64,000 nt of DNA from Mycolicibacterium sp. CBMA 234 (GTDB lineage: Bacteria; Actinomycetota; Actinomycetes; Mycobacteriales; Mycobacteriaceae). The notes under the pieces were generated by a model, which was not told where the DNA came from, made no database searches, and saw only the letters and a list, made by a program, of their open reading frames with translations. Location: positions 124,001-188,000 of the forward strand of contig NZ_MPKW01000024.1 of assembly GCF_009729415.1 (NCBI RefSeq), in the 5' to 3' direction. Below, in pieces: positions 33,469-42,547 of the stretch. Within the stretch, counting starts at the first letter, position 1. Every line of letters starts with the position of its first letter. The translations under genes and the position numbers were made by a program.

Positions 33469-33783
33469 GTGACGCTGATTCTGATCTACCTCGTGGTGCT
33501 GGTCCTGGTCGCGGTGGTGCTGTTCGCCCTGGGCAGCGTGCTGTTCGGTCGCAGTGAGCAGCTGCCGCCGTTGGCGCGGGGCACCACGGCTACCGTGCTG
33601 CCGGCGTCCGGCGTCACCGGAGCCGACGTCGATGCGGTCAAGTTCACGCAGACCCTCCGCGGTTACAAGACCAGTGAGGTCGACTGGGTGCTGGAGCGAC
33701 TGGCGCAGGAGCTGGATTCGCTGCGCGGTGAGTTGATGACGTTGCGTGCCCAGACCGCTCGGACCGCGGAAGCCGAACAGTGA
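33469..33783 (+). CDS. Membrane-anchored DivIVA-domain protein (Rv1209 type)
   Basis: 104 residues. The N-terminal TM helix (LILIYLVVLVLVAVVLFALG, about residues 3-22) is followed by a short DivIVA-like motif VKFTQTLRGYKTSEVDWVLERLAQELDSLRGEL, which predicts a coiled coil. Position in the gpgS-tagA cluster is conserved. It may localise to division or pole sites. GTG 33469 is chosen, with AGGA about 7-10 bases upstream. The tagA start overlaps its stop. Confidence 0.82.
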   Translation: MTLILIYLVVLVLVAVVLFALGSVLFGRSEQLPPLARGTTATVLPASGVTGADVDAVKFTQTLRGYKTSEVDWVLERLAQELDSLRGELMTLRAQTARTAEAEQ

Positions 33784-34364
33784 CTGCCCCCGACAGCAAG
33801 GTCCGGTGCGGCTGGGTCAGTATCGGCGACTCCGCCGACGCGACGACGTACCGCGATTACCACGACACCGAGTGGGGCCGCCCGCTGCGCGGCACGCAGG
33901 CCCTGTTCGAGCGGGTGTCGCTGGAGGCCTTTCAAAGCGGGCTGTCGTGGCTGATCATCCTGCGCAAGCGGGAGAACTTCCGGACCGCGTTCCGCGGGTT
34001 CGACGTCACCGCGGTGGCCCGGTTCGGGGAGAAGGACATCGACCGGCTGCTGGCCGATCAGGGCATCGTGCGCAACCGCGCCAAGATCGAGGCGACCATC
34101 GCCAACGCGCGGGTCATCGATGACGGCCTGGACCTCGATGAGCTGCTCTGGTCGTTCGCGCCGGACCCCCGGCCCCGGCCGGCGGACCTGGCCCAGGTGC
34201 CGGCGACCACGCCGGAATCGGTGGCCATGGCGAAAGAACTGAAGCGCCGTGGGTTCAAGTTCGTCGGCCCGACCACGGCCTATGCGTTGATGCAGGCCAC
34301 CGGGATGGTAGACGACCACGTCGAGGCCTGTTGGGTGCCCCGACACAGCCCATCTGTGGCGTGA
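33780..34364 (+). CDS. tagA: DNA-3-methyladenine glycosylase I TagA
   Basis: 194 residues (Rv1210). Excises 3-methyladenine. CGWVSIGDSADATTYRDYHDTEWGRPL carries the first Cys and His of the zinc snap, and DDHVEACWVPRH carries the H-x3-C pair. The helix EAFQSGLSWLIILRKRENFR includes the catalytic-pocket glutamate. GTG 33780 overlaps the previous stop (GTGA). Confidence 0.93.
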   Translation: MTAPDSKVRCGWVSIGDSADATTYRDYHDTEWGRPLRGTQALFERVSLEAFQSGLSWLIILRKRENFRTAFRGFDVTAVARFGEKDIDRLLADQGIVRNRAKIEATIANARVIDDGLDLDELLWSFAPDPRPRPADLAQVPATTPESVAMAKELKRRGFKFVGPTTAYALMQATGMVDDHVEACWVPRHSPSVA

Positions 34365-34517
34365 CGGGCGGGTCTTTCACACCCGCGGGTAGCGATAGGG
34401 AACAATAGACATAGTTCAGTTGCAGTTCAGTGCTGTGGACCGACCCGTCGAGTGGGTGGTTCCGGCCTTGATCCGGGACCGTGGATGCGGTCCGGGCGCG
34501 TGCGGAGGGAGCACCCG

Positions 34518-34685
34518 ATGGCGGCGATGAAGCCCCGGACCGGCGACGGTCCATTGGAAGCAACCAAAGAGGGGCGCGGCATCGTCATGCGGGTACCGCT
34601 GGAAGGTGGCGGTCGTCTGGTGGTCGAGCTGACCCCCGATGAGGCCGCAGCCCTGGGTGACGAACTGAAGAACGTCACCAGTTAG
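34518..34685 (+). CDS. DUF3117 protein (Rv1211 type, calmodulin-like protein)
   Basis: 55 residues, MAAMKPRTGDGPLEATKEGR then GIVMRVPLEGGGRLVVELTPDEAAALGDELKNVTS. Almost invariant among actinobacteria. Rv1211 has been described as a calcium-binding calmodulin-like protein. ATG 34518 has GGAGG ten bases upstream. A 22-residue upstream extension is poorly conserved. Its stop abuts the stop of the convergent glgM with no gap. Confidence 0.9.
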   Translation: MAAMKPRTGDGPLEATKEGRGIVMRVPLEGGGRLVVELTPDEAAALGDELKNVTS

Positions 34686-35855
34686 TCAGCCGCAGACGCT
34701 CCGATAGATGCCGAGCGTCTGCTCGGCGACCTGCGTCCAGGAGAATTCCTCGATGCAGCGCCGACGGCCGGCCCGCCCGAAAGCGCGGGCCTGCTCCGGG
34801 TCACGGATCAACGCATTGACCGCGTCCGCGAGCCCTGTCTCAAAGCCCACCGCGTCAGCAGGGTCGTAGTGCACCAATAGCCCGGTGTTCCCGTCGTCGA
34901 CCACCTCGGGAATGCCGCCGACGTCCGATGCAACCACGGCGGTGCCGCAGGCCATGGCTTCCAGGTTGACGATCCCCAGCGGCTCGTAGACCGACGGACA
35001 GACGAAAACTGCTGCCGTCGCAAGTATTTCGCGGATTTTCTCGGTCGGCAGCATCTCCTGGATCCAGTGCACCCCGGCGCGGGACGTGCTGAGCTCCTTC
35101 ACCGCGGCGGCGACCTCGCCGGCGATCTCCGGGGTATCAGGTGCGCCGGCGCACAACACCAGCTGCACGTCCGGGTCGAACCGGTGGGCTGCGGCGATCA
35201 GGTGGCCGACACCCTTCTGCCGGGTGATCCGCCCGACGAACGCCACGATCGGTCGGTCGGGATCGATGCCCAGCTCTGCCAGGGTGTGGCCCGCCTCAAC
35301 CGGGTACCAGTCGTCGGTGTCGATGCCGTTGCGCACCACGTGTACTCGTGCGGGGTCGAGCTCCGGGTAGGTGGCCAGGACGTCGGCCCGCATGCCTGCA
35401 CTGACCGCGATCACGGCGTCGGCCGCGTCCACCGCCGTGCGCTCGACCCACGACGAGATGCGGTAGCCGCCACCGAGCTGTTCGGCCTTCCACGGTCGTC
35501 GCGGCTCCAGCGAGTGCGCGGTAAGGACATGCGGAATGCCGTGCAGCAGCGCGGTGAGATGCCCGGCCATGCCGGTGTACCAGGTATGCGAATGCACGAC
35601 GGTGGGTATGGCGGCCGGTCCGGCGAAGGCGTTGTTGACCATCGCCAGGTCCGCCGACAGCGTCGTCAGGGCGGCGTTGGCCCCGGCAAGCAGCGGATCG
35701 GGTTGCGCCACGAACGCATCCCGGCGCCACACGCCCATGCAATGGACGTCGACGTCGCACAGCTTGGTCAGCTGCGCGACGAGTTCGGTTACGTGCACTC
35801 CCGCTCCGCCGTAGACCTCCGGCGGATACTCCCGAGTCATCATCGCCACCCGCAT
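34686..35855 (-). CDS. glgM: Alpha-maltose-1-phosphate synthase GlgM (annotated GlgA)
   Basis: 389 residues (Rv1212c, 387), GT4 glycosyltransferase. In mycobacteria it uses ADP-glucose and glucose-1-phosphate to make maltose-1-phosphate for GlgE-dependent alpha-glucan, rather than extending glycogen. EYPPEVYGGAGVHVTELV, VVHSHTWYTGMAGHL, FVGRITRQKGVGHLIAA and CPSVYEPLGIVNLEAMACGTAVVASDVGG (E-x7-E motif) are visible. TAACGT (35868-35863) lies 7 bases before ATG 35855, so the mRNA is probably leaderless. It is divergent from glgC, which supplies ADP-glucose. Confidence 0.93.
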   Translation of the reverse strand: MRVAMMTREYPPEVYGGAGVHVTELVAQLTKLCDVDVHCMGVWRRDAFVAQPDPLLAGANAALTTLSADLAMVNNAFAGPAAIPTVVHSHTWYTGMAGHLTALLHGIPHVLTAHSLEPRRPWKAEQLGGGYRISSWVERTAVDAADAVIAVSAGMRADVLATYPELDPARVHVVRNGIDTDDWYPVEAGHTLAELGIDPDRPIVAFVGRITRQKGVGHLIAAAHRFDPDVQLVLCAGAPDTPEIAGEVAAAVKELSTSRAGVHWIQEMLPTEKIREILATAAVFVCPSVYEPLGIVNLEAMACGTAVVASDVGGIPEVVDDGNTGLLVHYDPADAVGFETGLADAVNALIRDPEQARAFGRAGRRRCIEEFSWTQVAEQTLGIYRSVCG

Positions 35856-35917
35856 GCCGATGACGTTAACCCCTGACGGGTTGGCGCGTATGTCTCGCCA
35901 CTTCGGTTGGTGGCTAC

Positions 35918-35923
35918 TAGGTT
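35918..35923 (+). promoter_or_regulatory. -10 element of a leaderless glgC promoter
   Basis: TAGGTT lies 7 bases before ATG 35931. The matching glgM box (TAACGT, 35868-35863) faces the other way, giving a 75-base divergent promoter region. Confidence 0.5.
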
Positions 35924-35930
35924 TGGTGCC

Positions 35931-37145
35931 ATGAGGGAACAGCCGCAGGTGCTGGGGATCGTCTTGGCCGGCGGCGAGGGTAAACGGCTGTATCCGCTAA
36001 CCGCCGACCGGGCCAAGCCCGCCGTCCCGTTCGGCGGCGCGTACCGACTGATCGACTTTGTGCTGTCGAATCTGGTGAATGCCCGGTACCTGCGCATTTG
36101 TGTTCTGACGCAATACAAGTCGCATTCGCTGGACCGGCACATCTCCCAGAACTGGCGGTTGTCGGGCCTGGCGGGCGAGTACATCACCCCGGTCCCGGCG
36201 CAGCAGCGGCTCGGGCCGCGCTGGTACACCGGTTCGGCCGACGCCATCTACCAGTCGATGAACCTCATCTACGACGAGGACCCGGACTACATCGTGGTCT
36301 TCGGCGCCGACCACGTGTACCGCATGGACCCCGAGCAGATGGTGCGGTTCCACATCGAAAGCGGCGCGGGCGCGACCGTCGCCGGCATCCGGGTGCCGCG
36401 GGCCGAGGCGTCGGCGTTCGGCTGCATCGACGCCGACGAGTCGGGCCGCATCCGCAGCTTCATCGAGAAACCGGCCGATCCGCCGGGCACGCCCGACGAC
36501 CCGGAGCAGACGTTCGTCTCGATGGGCAACTATGTGTTCACCACCAAGGCGCTCATCGACGCCATTCGGGTGGACGCGGAGAACCACGACTCCGATCACG
36601 ACATGGGCGGCAACATCATTCCGCAGATGGTCGGCGACGGCATGGCCGCCGTGTACGACTTCAACGACAACGAGGTGCCCGGGGCCACCGAACGCGACCA
36701 CGGCTACTGGCGCGACGTCGGAACCCTGGACGCGTTCTACGACGCCCACATGGACCTGGTGTCGGTGCATCCGGTGTTCAACCTCTACAACCGGCGCTGG
36801 CCCATCCTCGGCGAGTCCGAACACCTGGCCCCGGCCAAGTTCGTCAACGGTGGTTCGGCGCAGGAATCGGTGGTCGGCGCGGGCAGCATTATTTCGGCGG
36901 CGTCCGTGCGGAATTCGGTGCTGTCGTCCAACGTCGTCATCGACGACGGGGCCATCGTGGAGGGCAGCGTGATCATGCCCGGTGCGCGGGTCGGGCGCGG
37001 CGCTGTGGTGCGCCACGCCATCCTCGACAAGAACGTCGTGGTCGGTCCCGGCGAAATGGTGGGTGTCGATCTGGAGAAGGATCGCGAACGCTTTTCGGTC
37101 AGCGCCGGGGGAGTGGTCGCGGTCGGCAAGGGCATCTGGATTTAG
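35931..37145 (+). CDS. glgC: Glucose-1-phosphate adenylyltransferase GlgC
   Basis: 404 residues, equal to Rv1213. Makes ADP-glucose from ATP and glucose-1-phosphate for alpha-glucan and maltose-1-phosphate. Nucleotide motif LAGGEGKRLYPLTADRAKP (about residues 12-30), VFGADHVYRMD, FIEKPADP, and a C-terminal left-handed beta helix (SVVGAGSIISAASVRNSVL). ATG 35931 gives MREQPQVLGIVLAGG. Confidence 0.95.
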   Translation: MREQPQVLGIVLAGGEGKRLYPLTADRAKPAVPFGGAYRLIDFVLSNLVNARYLRICVLTQYKSHSLDRHISQNWRLSGLAGEYITPVPAQQRLGPRWYTGSADAIYQSMNLIYDEDPDYIVVFGADHVYRMDPEQMVRFHIESGAGATVAGIRVPRAEASAFGCIDADESGRIRSFIEKPADPPGTPDDPEQTFVSMGNYVFTTKALIDAIRVDAENHDSDHDMGGNIIPQMVGDGMAAVYDFNDNEVPGATERDHGYWRDVGTLDAFYDAHMDLVSVHPVFNLYNRRWPILGESEHLAPAKFVNGGSAQESVVGAGSIISAASVRNSVLSSNVVIDDGAIVEGSVIMPGARVGRGAVVRHAILDKNVVVGPGEMVGVDLEKDRERFSVSAGGVVAVGKGIWI

Positions 37146-37258
37146 CCATCCCATCCTGGCCGTGCCAGCACCAGGATCGCCGCGGTCTCCCTGCCCTGTC
37201 GTAAACCCGCGCAAGGTGAATGTCGAAGCTACTGCGACTACACCCAAGGGAGCACGAT

Positions 37259-37981
37259 ATGAGCCTTCTCGACGAAGTGATCTCGGCGTACGGCGGCCGC
37301 GATCGCTGGGAACAGATCGACACCATCAAGTTTCATCAGCTGATCGGCGGCGCCCTGTGGAAAATCAAGGGTGTCGACGGCATTCTCGACAGCTCGACCG
37401 TCGAGATTTGGCCCACTGCACAGCGCGCCCGGCACCGCTCCCTGACCGGTTCTGGATTCCGCTCGTCGTATAGCCCGACTGAAGTCGCCATCGAGACGGA
37501 CGAAGAGCCGCCGACCAGACTGGAAAGTCTTGTGTTCCCGCGAGATTCATTTGCCGGACACACCTTGGAGACGCCGTGGTCCAAGTTGCAGCTCGCGTAC
37601 TTCGCCGGCTACGCGATGTGGACGTATCTGTCTGAGCCGTATTCATTCACGCTGCCCGGTGTGCGCACCGAAGAACTCGGCACCTGGCGGGAGGACGGGC
37701 AGACGTGGCGCAGACTCGGGGTGCGCTACCCCGATTCCGTCGGCACACACTCCGCCGATCAAACCGTGTACATCGATTCGGACGGCCTGATCCGCCGCCG
37801 CGATTACGACGTTGACATCGCGGACGGCTCGCCGGCGGCGCACTACTCCGACAACCACACCGAGTTCGACGGCATCGTGCTGCCGGTGAAACGCGTCGTC
37901 TACGTCCGCGACGAGGACGGGCAGCCGATGCACGACATGGTCACCGTCACCATCGACATCGACGACGTCTCCTTGCACTGA
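37259..37981 (+). CDS. Conserved hypothetical protein
   Basis: 240 residues, no signal peptide or membrane segment. Predicted mostly beta: VIYIDSDG-like strands, DGLIRRRDYDVDIADGSPAAHYSDNHTEFDGIVLPVKRVVYVRDEDGQP near the end suggests a lipocalin/LolA-like or similar sheet, a guess from pattern only. It begins LLDEVISAYGGRDRWEQIDTIKF. AAGGGAG is 5-10 bases before ATG 37259. M. tuberculosis has other genes here. Function unknown. Confidence 0.7.
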   Translation: MSLLDEVISAYGGRDRWEQIDTIKFHQLIGGALWKIKGVDGILDSSTVEIWPTAQRARHRSLTGSGFRSSYSPTEVAIETDEEPPTRLESLVFPRDSFAGHTLETPWSKLQLAYFAGYAMWTYLSEPYSFTLPGVRTEELGTWREDGQTWRRLGVRYPDSVGTHSADQTVYIDSDGLIRRRDYDVDIADGSPAAHYSDNHTEFDGIVLPVKRVVYVRDEDGQPMHDMVTVTIDIDDVSLH

Positions 37982-37990
37982 GCACGCTGA

Positions 37991-38575
37991 TCACACCGCT
38001 GCGTTGCGCCGCTTCCGTCGTCGGATCAGCTGCACCGCGACCCAGACAAGCGCGACCAACGCGACGACCACGAGCACTGGCAGCACCACCGCGATGATCA
38101 CCAGCCCGACGCTGGCCACGTCCTCCAACGTGCTCAGCACGGGGGCGGCGATACCGCCCGTGGCAATGTTGGCCACCGGCCGCACCGTCGATTTGGTCAG
38201 TGACACCGCCAGCGCGGTGACGGCCCCGATCACGACGGGAATCCATTGGCCGGAACTGGCGAACGCACCCGGATCGGTGACCGCCGCGGTCTGCGCCGCG
38301 GTGCCGGAGCCGAACACGATGCCGCCGGAAGTCGGCCGGACGAACGTCTGGATGGTGTCGTTGATGCTGTCAAGGGCCGGCACCTTGTCGGCGACGATCT
38401 CGACGACCAGCAGTACGGCCACGATGCCGATGACCCAGCCGTTCGTCAACCACGCCCACGGGTGCGGCAGGTGCACCAGGTGGGTGAAGCGTCCGAGAAG
38501 GCCCATCGCCAGCAGCGGGATGTAGGCGTTGAGACCCGACGCCGTCGCCAAGCCGAGCCCGGTGAACAGTTCCAC
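37991..38575 (-). CDS. DUF4126 membrane protein
   Basis: 194 residues, about four to five hydrophobic segments. GLGLATASGLNAYIPLLAMGLLGRF, then WVIGIVAVLLVVEIVADKVPALDSINDTIQTFVRP is the DUF4126 hallmark. The C-terminus ends in a basic tail RRRKRRN. Function unknown. GTG 38575 is chosen, because an ATG-like start further out would run into the terminator hairpin. Confidence 0.8.
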   Translation of the reverse strand: MELFTGLGLATASGLNAYIPLLAMGLLGRFTHLVHLPHPWAWLTNGWVIGIVAVLLVVEIVADKVPALDSINDTIQTFVRPTSGGIVFGSGTAAQTAAVTDPGAFASSGQWIPVVIGAVTALAVSLTKSTVRPVANIATGGIAAPVLSTLEDVASVGLVIIAVVLPVLVVVALVALVWVAVQLIRRRKRRNAAV

Positions 38576-38588
38576 CGGCTCAGTATGT

Positions 38589-38643
38589 CGTGATTTGTGC
38601 ACGGTTTTCCGCGGTCAGCGCGGAAAACCGTGCACAAATCACG
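38589..38643 (-). terminator. Perfect 25-bp stem hairpin, loop GTCAG
   Basis: Arms 38589-38613 (beginning CGTGATTTGTGCACGG) and 38619-38643 are exact complements. It starts 2 bases past the stop of the leftward methyltransferase gene and ends 13 bases before the DUF4126 start, so it should end the exporter operon transcript. Confidence 0.8.
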
Positions 38644-38645
38644 GG

Positions 38646-39320
38646 CTACCAGACGTACGGCAGCAGCCGGTAGCGGACTTTGAGGGCGTACGCGTCGTAG
38701 CCCGGCAACTCGGCGTGCAGCATCTTCTCCTCATCGAAGATGCGCGCCATCAGGACCGGCACACTGACGAGCACCGGGGCCAGGCCCCAGTAGGAGCCCA
38801 GCGCCGGCGGGGTGGCCACCATCATGATGAGTGCGCAGATGTACATCGGGTGCCGCACGATGCCGTACAGCCCGGTAGAGATCACCGGCTGCCCGGCCTC
38901 GACAGTGATGCTGGCGCCGGCGAAGTTGTTCTGGATGACCACGACTTGGGCCGCCACCAGCGAGACCGCCACCACGACATTGCCCAGTATCACAACCGCT
39001 GTCGGCACGTGTGACCAACCGAATCGCCAGTCCAGTGCGCTGACCACTCCGGTGGCCGCCACTGAGGCAAAGATGGCCCACATGACGAACTTCTGCACCG
39101 GCCGGGTCTCTGCACTCGGCCCGCCATGCATGCGGCGGGCCAGCGCGTCCGGATGCTTGATCGCCAGGTACATGCTCGGGCCCATGGTGGCGAGCATGAA
39201 CACCGCGATGAAAACCCAAGCCTGCCAATAGTGAATGGTGCCTGCCGGCCCGCATAGCAGCACCACGAAGAAGAGGGTGCCGAAGACCGCGGAACCGAGG
39301 GCTTGCAGTGCCAATTTCAT
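38646..39320 (-). CDS. Isoprenylcysteine carboxyl methyltransferase-family membrane protein (Rv1216c type)
   Basis: 224 residues with about five TM segments. The ICMT/PEMT signature is at the end: VRHPMYICALIMMVATPPAL, then FDEEKMLHAELPGYDAYALKVRYRLLPYVW, where RHPMY and EE...Y bind S-adenosylmethionine. It follows the ABC permease gene by 10 bases, so it may methylate the exported lipid or the exporter itself. Substrate unknown. Confidence 0.82.
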   Translation of the reverse strand: MKLALQALGSAVFGTLFFVVLLCGPAGTIHYWQAWVFIAVFMLATMGPSMYLAIKHPDALARRMHGGPSAETRPVQKFVMWAIFASVAATGVVSALDWRFGWSHVPTAVVILGNVVVAVSLVAAQVVVIQNNFAGASITVEAGQPVISTGLYGIVRHPMYICALIMMVATPPALGSYWGLAPVLVSVPVLMARIFDEEKMLHAELPGYDAYALKVRYRLLPYVW

Positions 39321-39330
39321 GTCGATGCCC

Positions 39331-40968
39331 CTAACGTAGGTCCCGGCGCCGGAAAGCCAAGGCGCCCAGGATGATCAGAGTTGCGTCCAGAATCAGCAGC
39401 CACACGAGCGGCATCGCGGTGAAGCTGCCCGAGCCGACGCGCGGGATGTGGCTGAACGGATCGAGGTCCAGCACCCAATGCGGTGAATTCGCCAGCGAGC
39501 CAAGCAGATAAACCGCGATGAAGCCGACCAGCACGCCCCAGGCCACCGCGGTGAACCGTGGCAGTGCACCGAACAACACCGTCGTCACTGCGACCAGGAG
39601 CCACACCGCCGGCAGTTGTACCGCGGCCGCGCCCAGCACCATGGGTAGCTTGCCGCCGATGTCGCCGGCCGCGGCGCCGTAGATCACACCGGCCAGCAGA
39701 CCTGAGGTCAGCATCGCCACCGATGTGCCGGCCAGTGCGATAGTCAAATATGCCGTCAGCCACCGTGTTCGGCTGACCGCCCCGGCGAGCAGCGTCTCGG
39801 CGCGCTGGCCGGTCTCTTCCTGATGGGGTCGCAGGGCCAGCGACACCGCGAAGGCGGCCGCCACCATGCCCAGCATGGTGAAAGCGATCGAGATGAATGC
39901 CTGCTCCAATGCGCCGGTGCCCCCGAGGCGGGCAACGATGTCGCGGACCGACGCACTGTTGCCCAATTCGTCGCCGATGCCGTGCACAACGCTGCCGACC
40001 AACAACCCGTATAGCCCCAGTCCGACGGTCCAGGCAACGACCGAGCCGCGCGTCAGGCGCCAGGCCAATCCCAATGGCCCGCTGAGTATTCCGGTGGCAC
40101 GGGGCCGGCCACGACGTTCGGCGAACAATCCGGCACCGACGTCGCGTCCGTTCTGCAGTTGGTACGCCAGTACCACCAGTGCGGCGGTCAGCGTCAGGTG
40201 CAGCGCCAGTACCCCGAACCGGTCCCCGGCGTACGGACGGACCAGCAAGGACCAGCCCAGCGGCGAAGCCCACGACAATTCACTGCCGCTGGCGTCGCCG
40301 ACGGCCCGCAGGGTGAATGCGGCTCCCAGCACGCCGAAGGCGACACCGCGGGCGACCCGGGCACTGGCGGACAATTGCGCGGCCGCCGCGGCGACGGCGG
40401 TGAACACCAGTCCCGATCCCGCCAGCGCACAACTGAAGGCCAGTGAACCCAGCACGGGCACATCGGTTTTCAACAGCCCGAGGAACCCGATCAGCCCGGT
40501 CAGCACTGAGCCCCCGCCGGCCAGCAGCAGCGCGGCCGTCAGCCCGGCATTGCGGCCGACGGCCGTCGAGTCGATCAGTTCAGCGCGTCCGGCCTCCTCG
40601 TCGGCACGAGTGTGCCGAATCATGGTGAGGATGACGGCGACGGCGATCAGCACGTGGAACATGCCGGCCTTCCAGATGCCGGCGGCGCCCAGGCTGTCGT
40701 TGTAGATGTTGCCGTACAGCGCGCGTTGCGCCGGGCTGGCCATGATGCTCGCGACGAACCCGGCGCGGGCCGCATCGGTGGGGTAGACGGCAGCGATGCT
40801 GCCGATGTACACCGTCGACAGCGGCAGCGACAACAGCAGCACCCACAGCGGCAGGACGATGCGGTCGGTACGCAGGTAAAGGCGAAGCAGCCCAAGGGTT
40901 CCGGTGAAACTGGACGACGTCGACGCGGGCTGGGCCGGACGCGCGGGACGGTCCAGAACGGCGGTCAT
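39331..40968 (-). CDS. ABC transporter permease (Rv1217c type multidrug exporter)
   Basis: 545 residues with about twelve hydrophobic segments, the tetronasin/LmrC-like double permease. MTAVLDRPARPAQ is a cytoplasmic leader, and paired repeats such as GLLRLYLRTDRIVLPLWVLLLSLPL and LAWRLTRGSVVAWTVGLGLYGLL mark two homologous halves. Its M. tuberculosis homologue pairs with Rv1218c in drug efflux. ATG 40968 overlaps the ATPase stop (ATGA). Confidence 0.88.
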   Translation of the reverse strand: MTAVLDRPARPAQPASTSSSFTGTLGLLRLYLRTDRIVLPLWVLLLSLPLSTVYIGSIAAVYPTDAARAGFVASIMASPAQRALYGNIYNDSLGAAGIWKAGMFHVLIAVAVILTMIRHTRADEEAGRAELIDSTAVGRNAGLTAALLLAGGGSVLTGLIGFLGLLKTDVPVLGSLAFSCALAGSGLVFTAVAAAAAQLSASARVARGVAFGVLGAAFTLRAVGDASGSELSWASPLGWSLLVRPYAGDRFGVLALHLTLTAALVVLAYQLQNGRDVGAGLFAERRGRPRATGILSGPLGLAWRLTRGSVVAWTVGLGLYGLLVGSVVHGIGDELGNSASVRDIVARLGGTGALEQAFISIAFTMLGMVAAAFAVSLALRPHQEETGQRAETLLAGAVSRTRWLTAYLTIALAGTSVAMLTSGLLAGVIYGAAAGDIGGKLPMVLGAAAVQLPAVWLLVAVTTVLFGALPRFTAVAWGVLVGFIAVYLLGSLANSPHWVLDLDPFSHIPRVGSGSFTAMPLVWLLILDATLIILGALAFRRRDLR

Positions 40969-41891
40969 GCGTGCACCTGCTCGGGTTCGTTGTGGGCATG
41001 GCCCTGATCGCCCCGGCCGTAGTGGCGTAGGAATAGGTCTTCGAGCGTCGGTGGCTGGCTGACCAGCGAGCGCACCCCGGCGTCGCCGAGGGCCTTGATG
41101 ACGGCGCCGAGGCTCTCGGATTCCACTTGAGCGGTGAGCATCCGGCCGTCGAAGGCGATGTCGGAAACTCCTGGGAGGTGGTCGATTCGGCCCGGGTTGT
41201 TGATCATGTCGGCCTTGATGGTGGTGCTCGACAGGTGCCGCATCGAATCCAGCGTGCCGGTCTCGACGGTCCGCCCGGCGCGGATGATCGTCACCCGCTG
41301 GCACAGCCTTTCGGTCTCGGCGAGGATGTGGCTGGACAGCAGGACGGTGGTGCCGCGGCGGGCGGCTTCGGCGACGGACTGCTGGAAGATGTTCTCCATC
41401 AACGGATCCAGTCCGCTGCTGGGCTCGTCGAGCAGCAACAGTGCGGCGTTCGAGGCGAAGACAGAGATCAACGAGACCTTCTGCCGGTTGCCTTTCGAAT
41501 AGGTGCGGGTCTTCTTGGTGGGGTCCAGGTCGAATCGCTCGGTGAGCTCGGCGCGCCGCTTCTCGTCGATGCCGCCGCGCATCCGGGCCAGCAAGTCGAT
41601 GGTCTCGCCGCCGGTCAGGGTCGGCCACAGCGTGACATCACCTGGCACATAAGCGATGTCGCGGTGCAGGGCGACGGCGTCGGCCCACGGATCGCCGCCG
41701 AGCAGGCGGACGGAGCCGGAGTCGGCGCGGACGAGCCCGAGCAGGATGCGGATGGTGGTCGACTTGCCGGCGCCGTTGGGGCCAAGGAAGCCGTGCACCT
41801 CGCCTCGCTCCACCCGTAGGTTCAGTCCGTCGAGGGCCCGAACCGAACCGAAGTTCTTTGTCAGGGTGTCGATTTCGATAGCGGCGTTCAC
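40965..41891 (-). CDS. ABC transporter ATP-binding protein (Rv1218c type)
   Basis: 308 residues. Walker A GFLGPNGAGKSTTIRI, signature YSKGNRQKVSLIS (a K-for-G variant of LSGGQ), Walker B LLLLDEPSSGLDPL, then the C-terminal DUF4162-like extension. Works with the adjacent permease. Rv1218c is implicated in efflux of several antituberculous compounds. GTG 41891 lies 5 bases after AGGAG. GTG 41897 is too close to that site. Confidence 0.88.
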   Translation of the reverse strand: MNAAIEIDTLTKNFGSVRALDGLNLRVERGEVHGFLGPNGAGKSTTIRILLGLVRADSGSVRLLGGDPWADAVALHRDIAYVPGDVTLWPTLTGGETIDLLARMRGGIDEKRRAELTERFDLDPTKKTRTYSKGNRQKVSLISVFASNAALLLLDEPSSGLDPLMENIFQQSVAEAARRGTTVLLSSHILAETERLCQRVTIIRAGRTVETGTLDSMRHLSSTTIKADMINNPGRIDHLPGVSDIAFDGRMLTAQVESESLGAVIKALGDAGVRSLVSQPPTLEDLFLRHYGRGDQGHAHNEPEQVHA

Positions 41892-41893
41892 AT

Positions 41894-42547
41894 TCACTCC
41901 TCAGTGGTCGTGACGATTGGTTGGCCTGATTCGCGTTGGGCCAGAAATGCTTCGTACATAGTCGAATCGGCCATGAGGCCCTCGGTGTACACCTCGAGTG
42001 ACGGCAGCAGCATGTCCTGCGCGTAGTCATGCAGCACCTGGCGGTAGTCCGCCGGGTTGTCGTGCAGTTGGATGTACGTCAGGAAGGCGCCGCCGCCGGT
42101 CAGGGCCAGGAATCGGGCGCGGGCCTTGGGGTCGTGACTCGGCTTGATGGTGCCGGCGCGGACGCCCTCTTCCAGATAACCTTCGGTGTTGTCGATCATG
42201 GTCTGCCACAACGACTTTGACAGCTCTCCGCCGGTCTGTAGGGCGCGCATCAGGTAGGCCGTCATCGGTGCGAAGGATTCGATGTCGGCGATCTGGGCGA
42301 ACCATGAGGACGGGCTGGCGTTCTGCATCGACTCGGATTTCACGGCCCGCACGGTCTCGATGACGTACGCATCACATGCCTCCCGCAGCTTCTCCTTGGA
42401 ACCGAAGTGGTGGATCACCAGAGCGGCGCTGACTCCGGCGGCCGCGGCAATGCTGCGGACACTCGCCGAGAATCCGTGCTCGCCGAACTGTTCTATCGCC
42501 GCGTCGCGGATCCGGGCGACGGCGGTGAGGTCATCGGTTGAACGCAT
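41894..42547 (-). CDS. TetR-family repressor of the exporter operon (Rv1219c type)
   Basis: 217 residues. TetR HTH: RIRDAAIEQFGEHGFSASVRSIAAAAGVSAALVIHHFGSKEKLREACD (about residues 12-59). Rv1219c binds its own upstream region and represses the efflux genes. ATG 42547 sits inside a perfect palindrome. A TAATGT -10 (42560-42555) 7 bases upstream makes a leaderless mRNA. Stop and the ATPase start are 2 bases apart. Confidence 0.9.
   Translation of the reverse strand: MRSTDDLTAVARIRDAAIEQFGEHGFSASVRSIAAAAGVSAALVIHHFGSKEKLREACDAYVIETVRAVKSESMQNASPSSWFAQIADIESFAPMTAYLMRALQTGGELSKSLWQTMIDNTEGYLEEGVRAGTIKPSHDPKARARFLALTGGGAFLTYIQLHDNPADYRQVLHDYAQDMLLPSLEVYTEGLMADSTMYEAFLAQRESGQPIVTTTEE

Noticed and set aside
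37153..37177. 7-bp stem ATCCTGG/CCAGGAT after glgC
   Set aside because: Too short and with an 11-base loop. Could be a weak terminator, but no other support.
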